64,000 nt of DNA, taken from Roseateles sp. DAIF2 (GTDB lineage: Bacteria > Pseudomonadota > Gammaproteobacteria > Burkholderiales > Burkholderiaceae_C). The notes under the pieces are model-generated. The model searched no databases. It saw only the letters and a list, made by a program, of their open reading frames with translations, and was not told the origin of the DNA. Position 1 is the first letter of the stretch. Every line of letters starts with the position of its first letter. A program made the position numbers and the translations under genes. Below are positions 29,511-38,239 of this stretch, one piece after another. The DNA lies in the NCBI RefSeq assembly GCF_015624425.1, contig NZ_CP049919.1, positions 682,001 through 746,000 on the forward strand, written 5' to 3'.

Positions 29511-32114
29511 TCAACTGGAAGAAGATGATGATGGTGGCGGCGCCGCCACCATCGCCTCGCCCAGCCAGCGCTCCAGGTCCTGCGGCGCCAGCGGCCGGGC
29601 GAACAGATAGCCCTGCGCGACCGGGTAGCCCTGCTCGCGCAGCATCAGGTTCTGCGCGTCGGTCTCGACGCCCTCGGCCACGACGGTCAGGCGCAGGCTC
29701 CTGCCGATGCCCAGGATGGCGCCGCTGAGGGCGCGGGCGGCTGCGTCGGTCTCCAGGTCGGCGACGAAGCTGCGGTCCAGCTTCAGCTCGCTGACCGGCA
29801 GGCGGCGCAGGTAGCTGAGGCTGGAGTAGCCGGTGCCGAAATCGTCCATCGACAGGCGCACGCCCTGGGCATGCACCTCGGCGATGGTCTTCATCGTGCT
29901 GGGGTTGGTGTCCAGCAGCACGCTCTCGGTCAGCTCCAGGGTCAGGTCTTGCGGCGCCAGCGCGTTGCGCTCCAGCGTGTCGGCGATCATGCGCGGCAGG
30001 TCCAGGTTGTGGAAGCTGGTCGGCGAGAGGTTGACCGAGACGGCCGGCACCGCCAGGCCGCGCGCGCGCCAGTCGGCCAGCTGGCGGCAGGCCTCGCGCA
30101 GCGCCCAGCGGCCCAGGTCGGCGACCAGGCCGCATTCCTCGGCCAGCGGGATGAAGCGCGACGGCGGGATCTCCCCCAGATCCGGATGGGTCCAGCGCGC
30201 CAGCGCCTCCACGCCGTAGAGCCGTCCGCTCTCCAGGTCGATCTGCGGTTGGTAATGCAGGCGCAGCTGGCGCGCCTGCAGGGCCTGGCGCAGCGCGGTC
30301 TCCAGCGCCAGCCGCTCCTGCGCGAGCCGGTTCATCTCGCTGCTGAAGAAGCTGAAGCAGCCGCGCCCGCCGCTCTTGGCCTGGTACATCGCCATGTCGG
30401 CGCGGTGCACCAGGGTCTCCATGTCGCGGCCGTCGACCGGGAACATCGCGATGCCGACGCTGGCCGAGATCGCCAGCGCGGCGCCGGCGACCGTCATCGG
30501 CTCGGCCAGCAGCAGCTGCAGGCGCTCGACGGTGTCGGTCGCATGGTCGGCGTCGCATTGCGGCAGCACGACGACGAACTCGTCGCCCGACAGGCGGCCG
30601 GCGATGTCGGAGGCGCGCAGCTCACGCTGCAGCCGCGCCGCCACCTGGCGCAGCAGCTCGTCGCCGGCCGGATGGCCGAGCGAATCGTTGACCTGCTTGA
30701 AGCGGTCCAGGTCGAGGAACAGTACCGCCAGCTGCTCGTCGTTGCGGGTGGCGGAGGCGATCGCCTGGTCCGCCTTGGCCTGCAGCAGGCTGCGGTTGGG
30801 CAGGCCGGTCAGGCCGTCGTAGAAGGCCAGCTGGCGGATGCGCTGGCGCGCATGCTCGCGCTCCAGCGCCAGCATGCACAGATGGGTGCAGGCGTCGACC
30901 AGCTGCTGGTGGAAGCTTTGCGGCGCGGCGCCGACCGGCTCGCGGTAGTAGAAGGCGAAGCTGCCGATCACCCGGCCCTGGCTGTTGCGGATCGGCGTGG
31001 ACCAGCAGGCGACATAGCCGAGCGGCAGGATCAGGTGCTTGTAGTCGGCCCACAGCGGATCGCGGGCGATGTCGTCGACGCGCACCGCCTCGTTGCGCCA
31101 GGCGGCGGTGCCGCAGGAGCCGGTGGTCGGTCCGATCGCCAGGCCCTCCAGCAGCTGGGAGTAGCTGTCGGGCAGGCTGGGCGCGGCCAGCGGATGCAGC
31201 AGGCCCTGGGCGTCGACCTCCAGGATCGTGGCGGCCACCTCCGGCGCGATGCGCTCGACCTCGCGGCACACCAGGTCCAGCACCTCGACCAGCGGCTGCT
31301 CGCGCGCCATCGCCTCCAGCACGCGGTGCTGCAGCGCCTCGTGCATCTTGGCGCGGGTGATGTCGGTCAGCATCGTCACCGTGTAGCGCCAGTCGCCGCC
31401 CGGGTCGGCGACCGGATTGCTGATCACCTTGGCCCAGTAGCGCTGGCCGCTCTGGCCCACCACGATCTCCTCGCGCGCCACCGGGCGGCCGGCGCGCAAC
31501 GCGGCGCGGTAGTCGTCGACGAAGGCCTGGTCCAGCTGCGGCGCCAGCAGCGCGATCGGCGCCTGGCCCGCCACCTCCTCCAGGCTCCAGCCGAACATGC
31601 GGCTGAAGCCGGCGTTGACATAGACGATGCGCGAGGCGCCGTCGCTGATGACGACCGCGGTGTCGCTGGCATCCGCCACCAGCGACAGGCGCTGCAGATG
31701 CTCCTGCTGCGCGCGCTCGCGGCGCAGGCGCTCGCTGACGTCGGTGGCGATCTTCAGCACCTGCAAGACCTGACCCCGCGCGTCCAGCACCGGGGTGTAG
31801 GTGGCCTCCAGCCAGCAGCTGGCGCCGTCGCGGCGCAACCGCTCGGCCGGCCCGGAATGGGCGGCACCGCCGCGCAGGCGCGACCAGAACTCGCGGTAGT
31901 CCGCGCTCTCGGCCACGGCCGGCGGGCAGAAGCTGCGATGGTGGCGGCCCAGCGCCTCGTCGCGGCTGTAGCCGAGCAGGGACAGGTAGTTGTCGTTGGC
32001 TCGGCGCAGCACGCCGTCCGGATCGAACTCCGCGATCGCCATCACCCGGTCCAGCGCGCGCAGCTGCGCCAGCTCCCTTGCGGCGGGTGCCGCCTCCTGC
32101 CATCCCTCGGACAT
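29511..32114 (-). CDS. PAS-PAS-GAF-GGDEF-EAL c-di-GMP signalling protein
   Basis: An 867-residue cytoplasmic protein. PAS 1 (about 20-135) has IAEFDPDGVLRRANDNYLSLLGY, of the Aer/MCP-like type; PAS 2 (145-270) has VVISDGASRIVYVNAGFSRMFGW. GAF (285-430) has GSCGTAAWRNEAVRVDDIARDPLW. GGDEF (440-600) bears SGDEF, an active-type variant. EAL (615-860) keeps GVEALARW, LTESVLLD, MDDFGTGYSSL and AEGVET. It ends in a Pro/Ser run (PPPSSSSSS). Both catalytic halves look usable. It follows AGGAG by 8-10 bases. An FNR-type box at 32159-32172 suggests that oxygen limitation controls its level. Confidence 0.93.
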   Translation of the reverse strand: MSEGWQEAAPAARELAQLRALDRVMAIAEFDPDGVLRRANDNYLSLLGYSRDEALGRHHRSFCPPAVAESADYREFWSRLRGGAAHSGPAERLRRDGASCWLEATYTPVLDARGQVLQVLKIATDVSERLRRERAQQEHLQRLSLVADASDTAVVISDGASRIVYVNAGFSRMFGWSLEEVAGQAPIALLAPQLDQAFVDDYRAALRAGRPVAREEIVVGQSGQRYWAKVISNPVADPGGDWRYTVTMLTDITRAKMHEALQHRVLEAMAREQPLVEVLDLVCREVERIAPEVAATILEVDAQGLLHPLAAPSLPDSYSQLLEGLAIGPTTGSCGTAAWRNEAVRVDDIARDPLWADYKHLILPLGYVACWSTPIRNSQGRVIGSFAFYYREPVGAAPQSFHQQLVDACTHLCMLALEREHARQRIRQLAFYDGLTGLPNRSLLQAKADQAIASATRNDEQLAVLFLDLDRFKQVNDSLGHPAGDELLRQVAARLQRELRASDIAGRLSGDEFVVVLPQCDADHATDTVERLQLLLAEPMTVAGAALAISASVGIAMFPVDGRDMETLVHRADMAMYQAKSGGRGCFSFFSSEMNRLAQERLALETALRQALQARQLRLHYQPQIDLESGRLYGVEALARWTHPDLGEIPPSRFIPLAEECGLVADLGRWALREACRQLADWRARGLAVPAVSVNLSPTSFHNLDLPRMIADTLERNALAPQDLTLELTESVLLDTNPSTMKTIAEVHAQGVRLSMDDFGTGYSSLSYLRRLPVSELKLDRSFVADLETDAAARALSGAILGIGRSLRLTVVAEGVETDAQNLMLREQGYPVAQGYLFARPLAPQDLERWLGEAMVAAPPPSSSSSS
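29940..29952 (+). repeat. GGTCAGGYCTTGC motif, copy 3 (antisense to the GGDEF/EAL gene)
   Basis: GGTCAGGTCTTGC on the plus strand, antisense to the EAL-domain coding region, where the gene reads CAA-GAC-CTG-ACC. CAA is less used here than CAG. Confidence 0.55.
31763..31775 (-). repeat. GGTCAGGYCTTGC motif, copy 4 (sense in the GGDEF/EAL gene)
   Basis: On the minus strand the gene reads GGT-CAG-GTC-TTG followed at once by CAG-GTG-CTG. The same tripeptide Gln-Val-Leu is thus coded twice in a row, once in motif form and once in the usual codons. This shows that the motif is not dictated by the protein. Confidence 0.6.
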
Positions 32115-32158
32115 CGCTCGACTCTCCTGCTGGCCGCCGTCGTTGGGACGGATGCGGC

Positions 32159-32172
32159 TTGATCTAGGTCAA
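32159..32172 (-). promoter_or_regulatory. FNR/ANR-type box upstream of the PAS-GAF-GGDEF-EAL gene
   Basis: On the minus strand the sequence is TTGACCTAGATCAA, matching the FNR-family consensus TTGAY-N4-RTCAA at every fixed position. Its centre lies about 51 bases upstream of the ATG at 32114, so a start site in the short leader could place it near -41.5 (class II) only if the leader is very short. Binding could also be repressive. Confidence 0.65.
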
Positions 32173-32248
32173 TTCGCGACGGCTGGCGCCTCGTTGCGCT
32201 CAGTTTCACGTCGTTACCGATGATAGAGGGCGAGCGCGACCCACCAAC

Positions 32249-32272
32249 AAAAACACGGCCCGCGGGCCGTGT
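32249..32272 (-). terminator. Rho-independent terminator of the M16 peptidase gene
   Basis: ACACGGCC/GGCCGTGT (32253-32272) form an almost perfect palindrome. Read on the minus strand it is followed by TTTTTGTTGG. It lies 50 bases after the stop of the M16 gene (32323). A second hairpin, CTGCGGC-CTGG-GCCGCAG, lies just before it. Confidence 0.75.
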
Positions 32273-32322
32273 GGAGGGTGCGCGCTGCGGCCTGGGCCGC
32301 AGCGGTGTTTGTGCTGGATCGA

Positions 32323-35043
32323 CTACTTGAAGTCGCCGGCGAAGATCAGCTGGAAGTCCTCGATCTTCAGATACTTGCGCAGCGCCGCATTGATCTGTTC
32401 GGGCGTCAGCTTGGCGAGCGCGTCATCGACCTGCTGGCTGCGCGCCAGCGTGCGGTTCAGGTAGAGGTTGCTGGCCAGCACCTGGGCTAGGCCCGGGTCC
32501 TGGGCGCGCTGCAGGCGGCGCTGGCTCAGCACGGCCTGCTTGCCGGCGCTCACCTCGTCGGCCGTGAAGCCGTCCTTCAGCGCGCGCGCCACTTCCTCGC
32601 GCAGCGCGGTCTCGACCTTGCCGCGGTTGCTCGGTGCGAAGATGGCGCCGAGGTTCCAGGGCGAGTTCTCGTCCTGCGCGCTCCACTGCACATAGGACCA
32701 GACGCCGTAGGACAGGCCTTCCTTCTCGCGGATGCGCTTCCACAGCCGCGAGTCGCCGCCGTCGCCCAGCAGGTAGTTGGCCATCAGCAGCGCGGCATAG
32801 TCGGCATGCTCGTCGTTCAGCGCCAGCGGCATGCGGCCGGCCAGCACCGCGTTCTGCTTGTCCGGCGTGGCCAGCAGGGTCAGCTTGCCCGGCACCGCGA
32901 CATTGGGCCGCGGCACGCGCGCGAACGGCGCCGGCGACCTCCAGTCGCCGAAGGCGGTCTCGGCGGCCTTCTGCACCGCGGCTAGGTCGAAGTCGCCGAC
33001 CAGGCCCAGCTGGGCGTTGGAGGCGCCGTAGAAGCGGCGGTGGAACTCGCGCGTCTGCTCGATCTTGACGCCCTGGATGTCGGCGGCGATCTCGTCGAAG
33101 CTGCGGGCATGGCGCACGTCGCCGCGCGCGTAGGGGCCGTTGAAGGCCAGCGCGATCGCGTTGGCGGCCACCGCCTGCGGCTCCTGGCGCTGTGCCTGCA
33201 GCGCGGCCAGGCCCTGGGCGCGCACCTCGTCCAGGCCTTCCGGCGCGAGGCGCGGCTGGCGCAGCATCTCGCCGATCAGCGCCAGCGCCTCGGCCGCATG
33301 CTCGCGGCGCGTCACCCAGGCGATGCTGACGCCCTCGGGGCCGGGCATCACCTGCAGCTCGACCTTCAGCGCGTCGAGCCGGTCGCGCAGCTGCTGGCGG
33401 TCCAGGCGCTGCGTGCCCTTGTCCAGCAGCGCGGCGGTGGCGTCGGCGGCGGCGCGCTGGCCCTTCAGCGCCTCGGCATCGCCCCAGCGCAGCGTGACCA
33501 TGCCCTGCACGGCCTGGCCGCGCGTCGGCTTGGGCAGCAGCGCCAGCTTCATGCCGTTGGCCAGCGTGGCGCCGCGGGTCAGCTTGTCGATATTGGCGGG
33601 CGAGGCATCGAAGGCGGCCACCGGGCCCTGGGCCGCAGCGGGCACGAAGCCCTTCATCTCGGCGACCACGTCCACCATCGCTGGCGTCGGCGCGCGCAGC
33701 GGCTTGTCGGTCGGGATGTAGAGCGCGACGCTGCGGTTGGCCGCGATCAGGCGCTCGTTGGCAACGCGCTGCACATCGGCCAGCTTGAGCGCCTTGATGC
33801 GGTCGCGCAGTAGGAAGAACAGGCGCCAGTCGCCCTGGCTGACGGTCTCCGACAGCGCGGTGCCGACCTGCTCGGGATCGGTGAACTGCTGCTCCCAGCG
33901 GTTCAGCCAGCGGGTCTGGGCGCGCTTGAGTTCATCGGCCGAGATCGGCGCGGCGGCCAGGCCCTCGATCACCTGCAGCATGCGCTGGTTCAGCGCCTCC
34001 AGCGAGGCGCCGGGCGCCAGGTCGGCGCCGATCATCGTGAAGCCGGGGTCGTGCAGCGGCGCGGCGAAGGCGCTGACCGAGGCGGCGGTCTTGGCCTCCT
34101 CGACCAGGGCCTTGTGCAGGCGCCCGGCCGGCGGTTCGGTCAGGATCAGGTTCAGCACCTCGACCGACGCATAGTCCGGATGCGGGCCGGGCGGCACATG
34201 GTAGGCCGCGGTGGCGCTGGCGACGCCGCCGGTGCGGCGCACCGTGACCTCGCGCTCGCCGTCCTGCACCGGGTCGATCGTGTAGAGATGCGGCAGCTTG
34301 CGCGCCGGTTTCTTGAGCTTGCCGAAGCTCTGCTGCACCCAGCCCAGCACCTTGGCCGGATCGAACTTGCCGGAGACGATCAGGGTCGCGTTGTCCGGCT
34401 GGTAGTACTGGCGGTAGAAGGCCTGCAAGCGCGGGATGTCGACGTTCTCGACGTCGGCGCGGGCGCCGATCGTGCTCTTGCCGTAGTTGTGCCACTGGTA
34501 CATCGTGGCCATCAGGCGCTCGAACACGATGTTACCGGGGTTGTTCTCCCCCATCTCCATCTCGTTGCGCACCACGGTCATCTCGGAGTCGAGGTCCTTG
34601 CGCGCGATGTAGCTGTTGACCATCGCGTCGGCCTGCCAGCCCAGGTACCACTGCAGGTTCGCGTCGTTGGCGGCGAAGCTGGCGAAGTAGTTGGTGCGGT
34701 CCAGCCAGGTGCTGCCGTTGGCGCGCAGGCCGCGCTTCTCGAACTCGGCCCAGACGTTCTTGTGCGTCGGCGTGCCCTTGAAGATCAGGTGCTCCAGCAG
34801 ATGGGCCATGCCCGTCTCGCCGTAGTTCTCCTGCTTGGAGCCGACCCGGTAGGTCACGTTGACCGTGGTGCTGGGCTTGGAGTTGTCGGGCGCCAGCAGC
34901 ACCTGCAGGCCGTTGGCCAGCCGGTACTCGGTGATGCCCTCGACGCTGGTGACGGGTTTCAGCGGCGCCTGGGCGTGGGCGCCGGCCGCGGCCACCAGGC
35001 CGACGACCAGCGCGGCGCGGCGGATCGTGATGATCAATTGCAT
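32323..35043 (-). CDS. Exported M16-family metallopeptidase (pitrilysin-like, two-domain)
   Basis: A 906-residue insulinase-family protein. The ATG at 35043 gives a signal peptide (MQLIITIRRAALVVGLVAAAGAHA-QAP); an open extension upstream is rejected. The catalytic half (about 30-480) has the inverted zinc motif HLLEH (residues 81-85) in TGMAHLLEHLIFKGT and the downstream Glu region VVRNEMEMGENN. The second half (490-900) repeats the fold without the motif (TLRWGDAEALKGQRAAADAT, GLVGDFDLAAVQKA, GGDSRLWKRIREKEGLSYG), as is usual for single-chain M16B proteins. It would degrade peptides in the periplasm. It is monocistronic, with its own terminator, and divergent from the PAS hybrid kinase across 354 bases. 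Confidence 0.93.
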   Translation of the reverse strand: MQLIITIRRAALVVGLVAAAGAHAQAPLKPVTSVEGITEYRLANGLQVLLAPDNSKPSTTVNVTYRVGSKQENYGETGMAHLLEHLIFKGTPTHKNVWAEFEKRGLRANGSTWLDRTNYFASFAANDANLQWYLGWQADAMVNSYIARKDLDSEMTVVRNEMEMGENNPGNIVFERLMATMYQWHNYGKSTIGARADVENVDIPRLQAFYRQYYQPDNATLIVSGKFDPAKVLGWVQQSFGKLKKPARKLPHLYTIDPVQDGEREVTVRRTGGVASATAAYHVPPGPHPDYASVEVLNLILTEPPAGRLHKALVEEAKTAASVSAFAAPLHDPGFTMIGADLAPGASLEALNQRMLQVIEGLAAAPISADELKRAQTRWLNRWEQQFTDPEQVGTALSETVSQGDWRLFFLLRDRIKALKLADVQRVANERLIAANRSVALYIPTDKPLRAPTPAMVDVVAEMKGFVPAAAQGPVAAFDASPANIDKLTRGATLANGMKLALLPKPTRGQAVQGMVTLRWGDAEALKGQRAAADATAALLDKGTQRLDRQQLRDRLDALKVELQVMPGPEGVSIAWVTRREHAAEALALIGEMLRQPRLAPEGLDEVRAQGLAALQAQRQEPQAVAANAIALAFNGPYARGDVRHARSFDEIAADIQGVKIEQTREFHRRFYGASNAQLGLVGDFDLAAVQKAAETAFGDWRSPAPFARVPRPNVAVPGKLTLLATPDKQNAVLAGRMPLALNDEHADYAALLMANYLLGDGGDSRLWKRIREKEGLSYGVWSYVQWSAQDENSPWNLGAIFAPSNRGKVETALREEVARALKDGFTADEVSAGKQAVLSQRRLQRAQDPGLAQVLASNLYLNRTLARSQQVDDALAKLTPEQINAALRKYLKIEDFQLIFAGDFK

Positions 35044-35246
35044 GCGTTCTTGCTCCTGTGTAGGGATGCGCGGCGCACAGGGTAGCAGCATGGCGGGTGG
35101 CAAGGAGAAAGCCTGTGGGGCGTTGATGGCGGATCCCGGCAGGTCCGGCCGCGCCGCCGTCGAACCCGGACAGGCATGTTTACAAGAGAATCCGATCGCC
35201 GTGAGGCCGATCCTTGCGGCGCTGCACCTGTTCAGGGCTGTCGACC

Positions 35247-35260
35247 TTGATGCGCATCAA
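35247..35260. promoter_or_regulatory. Perfect FNR-type box between the M16 peptidase and the PAS hybrid kinase
   Basis: TTGATGCGCATCAA is the exact E. coli FNR consensus (TTGAT-N4-ATCAA) and sits in an 18-base perfect palindrome, CCTTGATGCGCATCAAGG (35245-35262). It lies about 138 bases before the kinase ATG (35398) and about 204 before the peptidase ATG (35043), in a 354-base gap otherwise without recognisable features and of visibly lower GC. It more likely serves the kinase gene. Confidence 0.65.
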
Positions 35261-35397
35261 GGCTCTCGCAAGAACGCCTGGCTGCGGCGTTTTCGCATCG
35301 CGATGCGTGCTGTCAAGGCAGAAGTAAGCAGACCGGCGGATCATGTTTCTTCTGGCGGCTGCCCGCGATGCCTCCACGTCAAAGAACAAAGGCAAAC

Positions 35398-37401
35398 ATG
35401 AGAACACCTGACCGGGATGCAGAGCAGGCACCCGCAAGAACCTTGTCGCACGAGCACCAGCGAAGACTCGAACTGATTGTGGAGAACACCACGAACATGG
35501 TGATCGTCACCAACGGCGAGAGGAAGATCGAGTGGGTTAACCCGGCCTATACCAAGGCCACCGGCTGGACCCTTGAGGAAATCAAGGGAAAGAACCCGCG
35601 GAGCTTCCTGCACGGTCCCAGAACCAGCCTGGCGGAAGCATCGCGGATCGGCAGCCGGCTGCGCAAGGGCCTGCCGGTGCGCGATGCAGAGATGCTGAAC
35701 TACCGCAAGTCCGGTGAGCCCTATTGGGTGTCCTTGAGCATCGATCCCATCCTCGATGAGGGCGGGCAAGTGGTGGAGTATGTGGCGATCCAGAGCGACA
35801 TCACCGAGCGCAAGCATCGAGAAATCGAGGCCGCCCGCATGCTTCGAACGCTGCGTGAGGCTCAGCGGATCGCCAAGCTGGGCAATATGGAACATGACCT
35901 CGCCTCGGGCAGCGTGCAATGCTCGGAGGAGATCTATCGCATTCTCGATGCAACTGGCGAGGACATCGATACGAGCTACGAGAGCCTGATGGCTTACACG
36001 CATCCGGACGATCGGTCCCTGGTCAGGCTCAATTACGAGCAGGCCGTCAAGGCCGGCGGTCCCTACGAGTCTCAGCACCGGGTGATCACCCGGGCCGGCC
36101 GGGTGAAATGGGTGCATCTGCACGGCATGCTGGAGCGTGCGAGCGAGGGGGACTCGGCGGTATGCCGACTCGCGGTGCAGGACATCACGGAACGAAAGCA
36201 GGCCGAGCAACTGGTTCGTGAGAAGGAGTTGCTCGACCGAGCGGCGAAGACGCAGATGGAGACGCTCTCGCGTATCAGCCATGAACTCCGCACACCGCTG
36301 CATGCGCTGCTCGGGTTCGCCGATCTGGTGGAACGTGCCGAGGGGAACAGCCTGCTGCCCAGTTCCAAGCGTGGCCTCGGGCATATCCGGGCATCGGCAC
36401 AGCATCTGCTGCTGCTGGTCAACGACATGCTGGATCTCGCGCGCCTGCATGACGGACGGATCCCGCTGGACTTGCAGCTGGTGCCGCTGCGCGATGTCGT
36501 GGAGGAAGTGCTGGCGATGCTGGAGCCGGTGGCGGCCAGGCGCGGCATTGCGTTGGCGATGGAGAATCGTTCGGAGCTGCTGCTCGCCTACGCGGATCGA
36601 CGGCGCCTGATCCAGGTACTGATCAACCTGGTCGGCAACGCCATCAAGTACAACCGGGCGAACGGACGGGTGTCGGTTCGCTGCATGGCGCTGAGTGCGG
36701 ATTCGGTCGCGATCGCGGTGACGGATACCGGAATCGGGATTGCCGCCCAGCATCTTGAGCGACTCTTCGAACCCTTCTATCGCGTCCTGGGGCCTCAGCC
36801 GGAGGATAGCCAGCTCGATCAGGACAGCACCGGTTTGGGCCTGGCCATTGCAAAGTCCCTGCTGCATGCCATGGGCGGCGCCATCCATGCCGAAAGCGAG
36901 TTCGGTGTCGGATCGACCTTCTTTGTGACCCTGGCGCGCGCCGAGGGCGGCTCGTCGCAGCTGCGTCAGGCGCCGCTCGGGCCGGCTCCGAGCGAGGTCG
37001 AGAGCGGGGTTGGTGGGACTCTTCTCTACATCGAGGACAGCGCGGTGAATCGGGTGCTCGTCGAAGCCTATCTCGAGGCCCGACCCAACGTGACGCTGGT
37101 CTGCAGCGAGGATGGTCGCAGCGGGCTGGCGGCGGCGCGCCGGCTGCATCCGGCGCTGATTCTCATCGACATGCGTCTGCCGGACATGTCGGGTCACGAG
37201 GTCCTGCGCGCAATCCTGGACGATCCGGAGCTGTGCCGGATCCCTTGCATTGCGTTCTCTGCCGATACCGGCGTCGAGGACGTGGAGAGCGCCATTCGCA
37301 GCGGTTTCCGGGAGTTCCTGCCCAAACCATCCAGCGCCACCGAATTCCTGCTGGCGATTGACCGCATCCTGGCGGTCGAGCCGATGGCGAGCCGCGTTTG
37401 A
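35398..37401 (+). CDS. PAS-PAS hybrid histidine kinase with C-terminal receiver
   Basis: A 667-residue soluble hybrid kinase. PAS 1 (about 25-140) with IVENTTNMVIVTNGERKIEWVN and GKNPRSFLHGP is of the LOV-adjacent type but lacks the flavin cysteine motif. PAS 2 (165-275) has AQRIAKLGNMEHDLASG. HisKA has LSRISHELRTPLHALLGFADL; the ATPase has NLVGNAIKYNRANG, VTDTGIGIAAQ and STGLGLAIAKSL. The receiver (about 545-660) has LLYIEDSAVNR, LILIDMRLPDMSG and FLPKPSS. The ATG at 35398 follows AAAGG by 5 bases. Codon use is visibly less GC-rich than in the neighbours, a hint of later acquisition. A perfect FNR box lies upstream. No output domain is fused. Confidence 0.9.
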   Translation: MRTPDRDAEQAPARTLSHEHQRRLELIVENTTNMVIVTNGERKIEWVNPAYTKATGWTLEEIKGKNPRSFLHGPRTSLAEASRIGSRLRKGLPVRDAEMLNYRKSGEPYWVSLSIDPILDEGGQVVEYVAIQSDITERKHREIEAARMLRTLREAQRIAKLGNMEHDLASGSVQCSEEIYRILDATGEDIDTSYESLMAYTHPDDRSLVRLNYEQAVKAGGPYESQHRVITRAGRVKWVHLHGMLERASEGDSAVCRLAVQDITERKQAEQLVREKELLDRAAKTQMETLSRISHELRTPLHALLGFADLVERAEGNSLLPSSKRGLGHIRASAQHLLLLVNDMLDLARLHDGRIPLDLQLVPLRDVVEEVLAMLEPVAARRGIALAMENRSELLLAYADRRRLIQVLINLVGNAIKYNRANGRVSVRCMALSADSVAIAVTDTGIGIAAQHLERLFEPFYRVLGPQPEDSQLDQDSTGLGLAIAKSLLHAMGGAIHAESEFGVGSTFFVTLARAEGGSSQLRQAPLGPAPSEVESGVGGTLLYIEDSAVNRVLVEAYLEARPNVTLVCSEDGRSGLAAARRLHPALILIDMRLPDMSGHEVLRAILDDPELCRIPCIAFSADTGVEDVESAIRSGFREFLPKPSSATEFLLAIDRILAVEPMASRV

Positions 37402-37800
37402 CACCGATGTAAGCCGCCCGAACGTGGCACGGCATGGTGCGGCGGATGATTGCGCGCGCCGACCTCCAGGACTCGTGCGTCGAGCAGTTTGGTGCTGTCG
37501 TTGTCGAAGTCATGCGCAGCTTGCAGCGCAAGGTGATGTCCGCATCGCGGAGCAAGAATTCCCGCTCCACATCGCTGGCCGCGGCTTGAGGACGCCTATC
37601 TGGCGATTGCTCGGGTGAAGGGCGGGCTCGATACCCGCCGTCATGGGGCATCACCTCCCGGGTTGTGGCGGGGACGGGTGGCGAGGCCAGGCTGACTGAT
37701 GCGCGATCCGGTGACAATGCCCGATGCAAACCGGCGGGCCGCGCGTGCCCGTCTTCGCCGTATGCGCTCAAGCCGGCGTCTGGAAGAGAGGGGGTGTTCC
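37402..37800 (+). other. 399-base stretch without a supported gene
   Basis: The DNA is less GC-rich than the surroundings, like the kinase gene before it. Short open frames exist on both strands, but none has a ribosome-binding site plus recognisable protein pattern. The only clear signal is GAGAGGGGG just before the GFA-protein ATG at 37801. It may be decayed sequence left by an insertion that brought in the 35.1-37.4 kb segment. Confidence 0.4.
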
Positions 37801-38202
37801 ATGCCAAAACAAAAAACCTACGAAGGCGGCTGCCTGTGCGGCGGCATCCGTTTCATCGCCACCGGGCCCGCGCTGAAGCCGCATACCTGCTCCTGCAAGC
37901 TGTGCCAGCGCCATACCGGCGCGCTGACGGCCGCCTGGGTCGAGTTCCCGGCGGCCGGCGTGGCCTGGGTGGGACCGGGTGGCCGGCCGTCGACCTGGCG
38001 CTCCTCGGCCTGGTCCAGCCGCGCCTTCTGCCCCACCTGCGGCAGCTCGATCGGCGCGATCGACGACGCGCCGGTCGTCGCCCTGCTGCTGGGCGGCTTC
38101 GACTCCGCCAACCGCAAGGAGCTGGCGGCGAGCTCGCATTCCTATGTCTCGCCGCGGCCAAAATGGTGGCATGTCCAATCCGATGGCGAGGCCGGCGCCT
38201 GA
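37801..38202 (+). CDS. GFA/CENP-V family zinc protein
   Basis: A 133-residue protein of the glutathione-dependent formaldehyde-activating enzyme (GFA) family. Zinc ligands are visible in order: GGCLCGGIRF (Cys11, Cys13), TCSCKLCQRHTG (Cys30, Cys32, Cys35) and FCPTCGSSIG (Cys77, Cys80), which gives the usual two zinc sites. The true GFA enzyme speeds S-hydroxymethylglutathione formation, but most short family members have no shown substrate. The ATG follows GAGAGGGGG. It is followed at 37 bases by the Mrr-like gene on the same strand. Confidence 0.9.
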   Translation: MPKQKTYEGGCLCGGIRFIATGPALKPHTCSCKLCQRHTGALTAAWVEFPAAGVAWVGPGGRPSTWRSSAWSSRAFCPTCGSSIGAIDDAPVVALLLGGFDSANRKELAASSHSYVSPRPKWWHVQSDGEAGA

Positions 38203-38239
38203 GCCGGCCCTTGTCTCTACTTTTCTCCGGAGCCGTCTC

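Noticed and set aside
30580..30600. SGDEF in the protein at 29511 as a degenerate, inactive cyclase site
   Set aside because: Ser in the first position is a tolerated variant of active GGDEF domains, and the metal and guanine positions around it look normal.
37402..37800. A broken gene in the gap between the PAS hybrid kinase and the GFA protein gene
   Set aside because: Short open stretches on both strands were read and none resembled a known domain or had a proper start, so no pseudogene is claimed.
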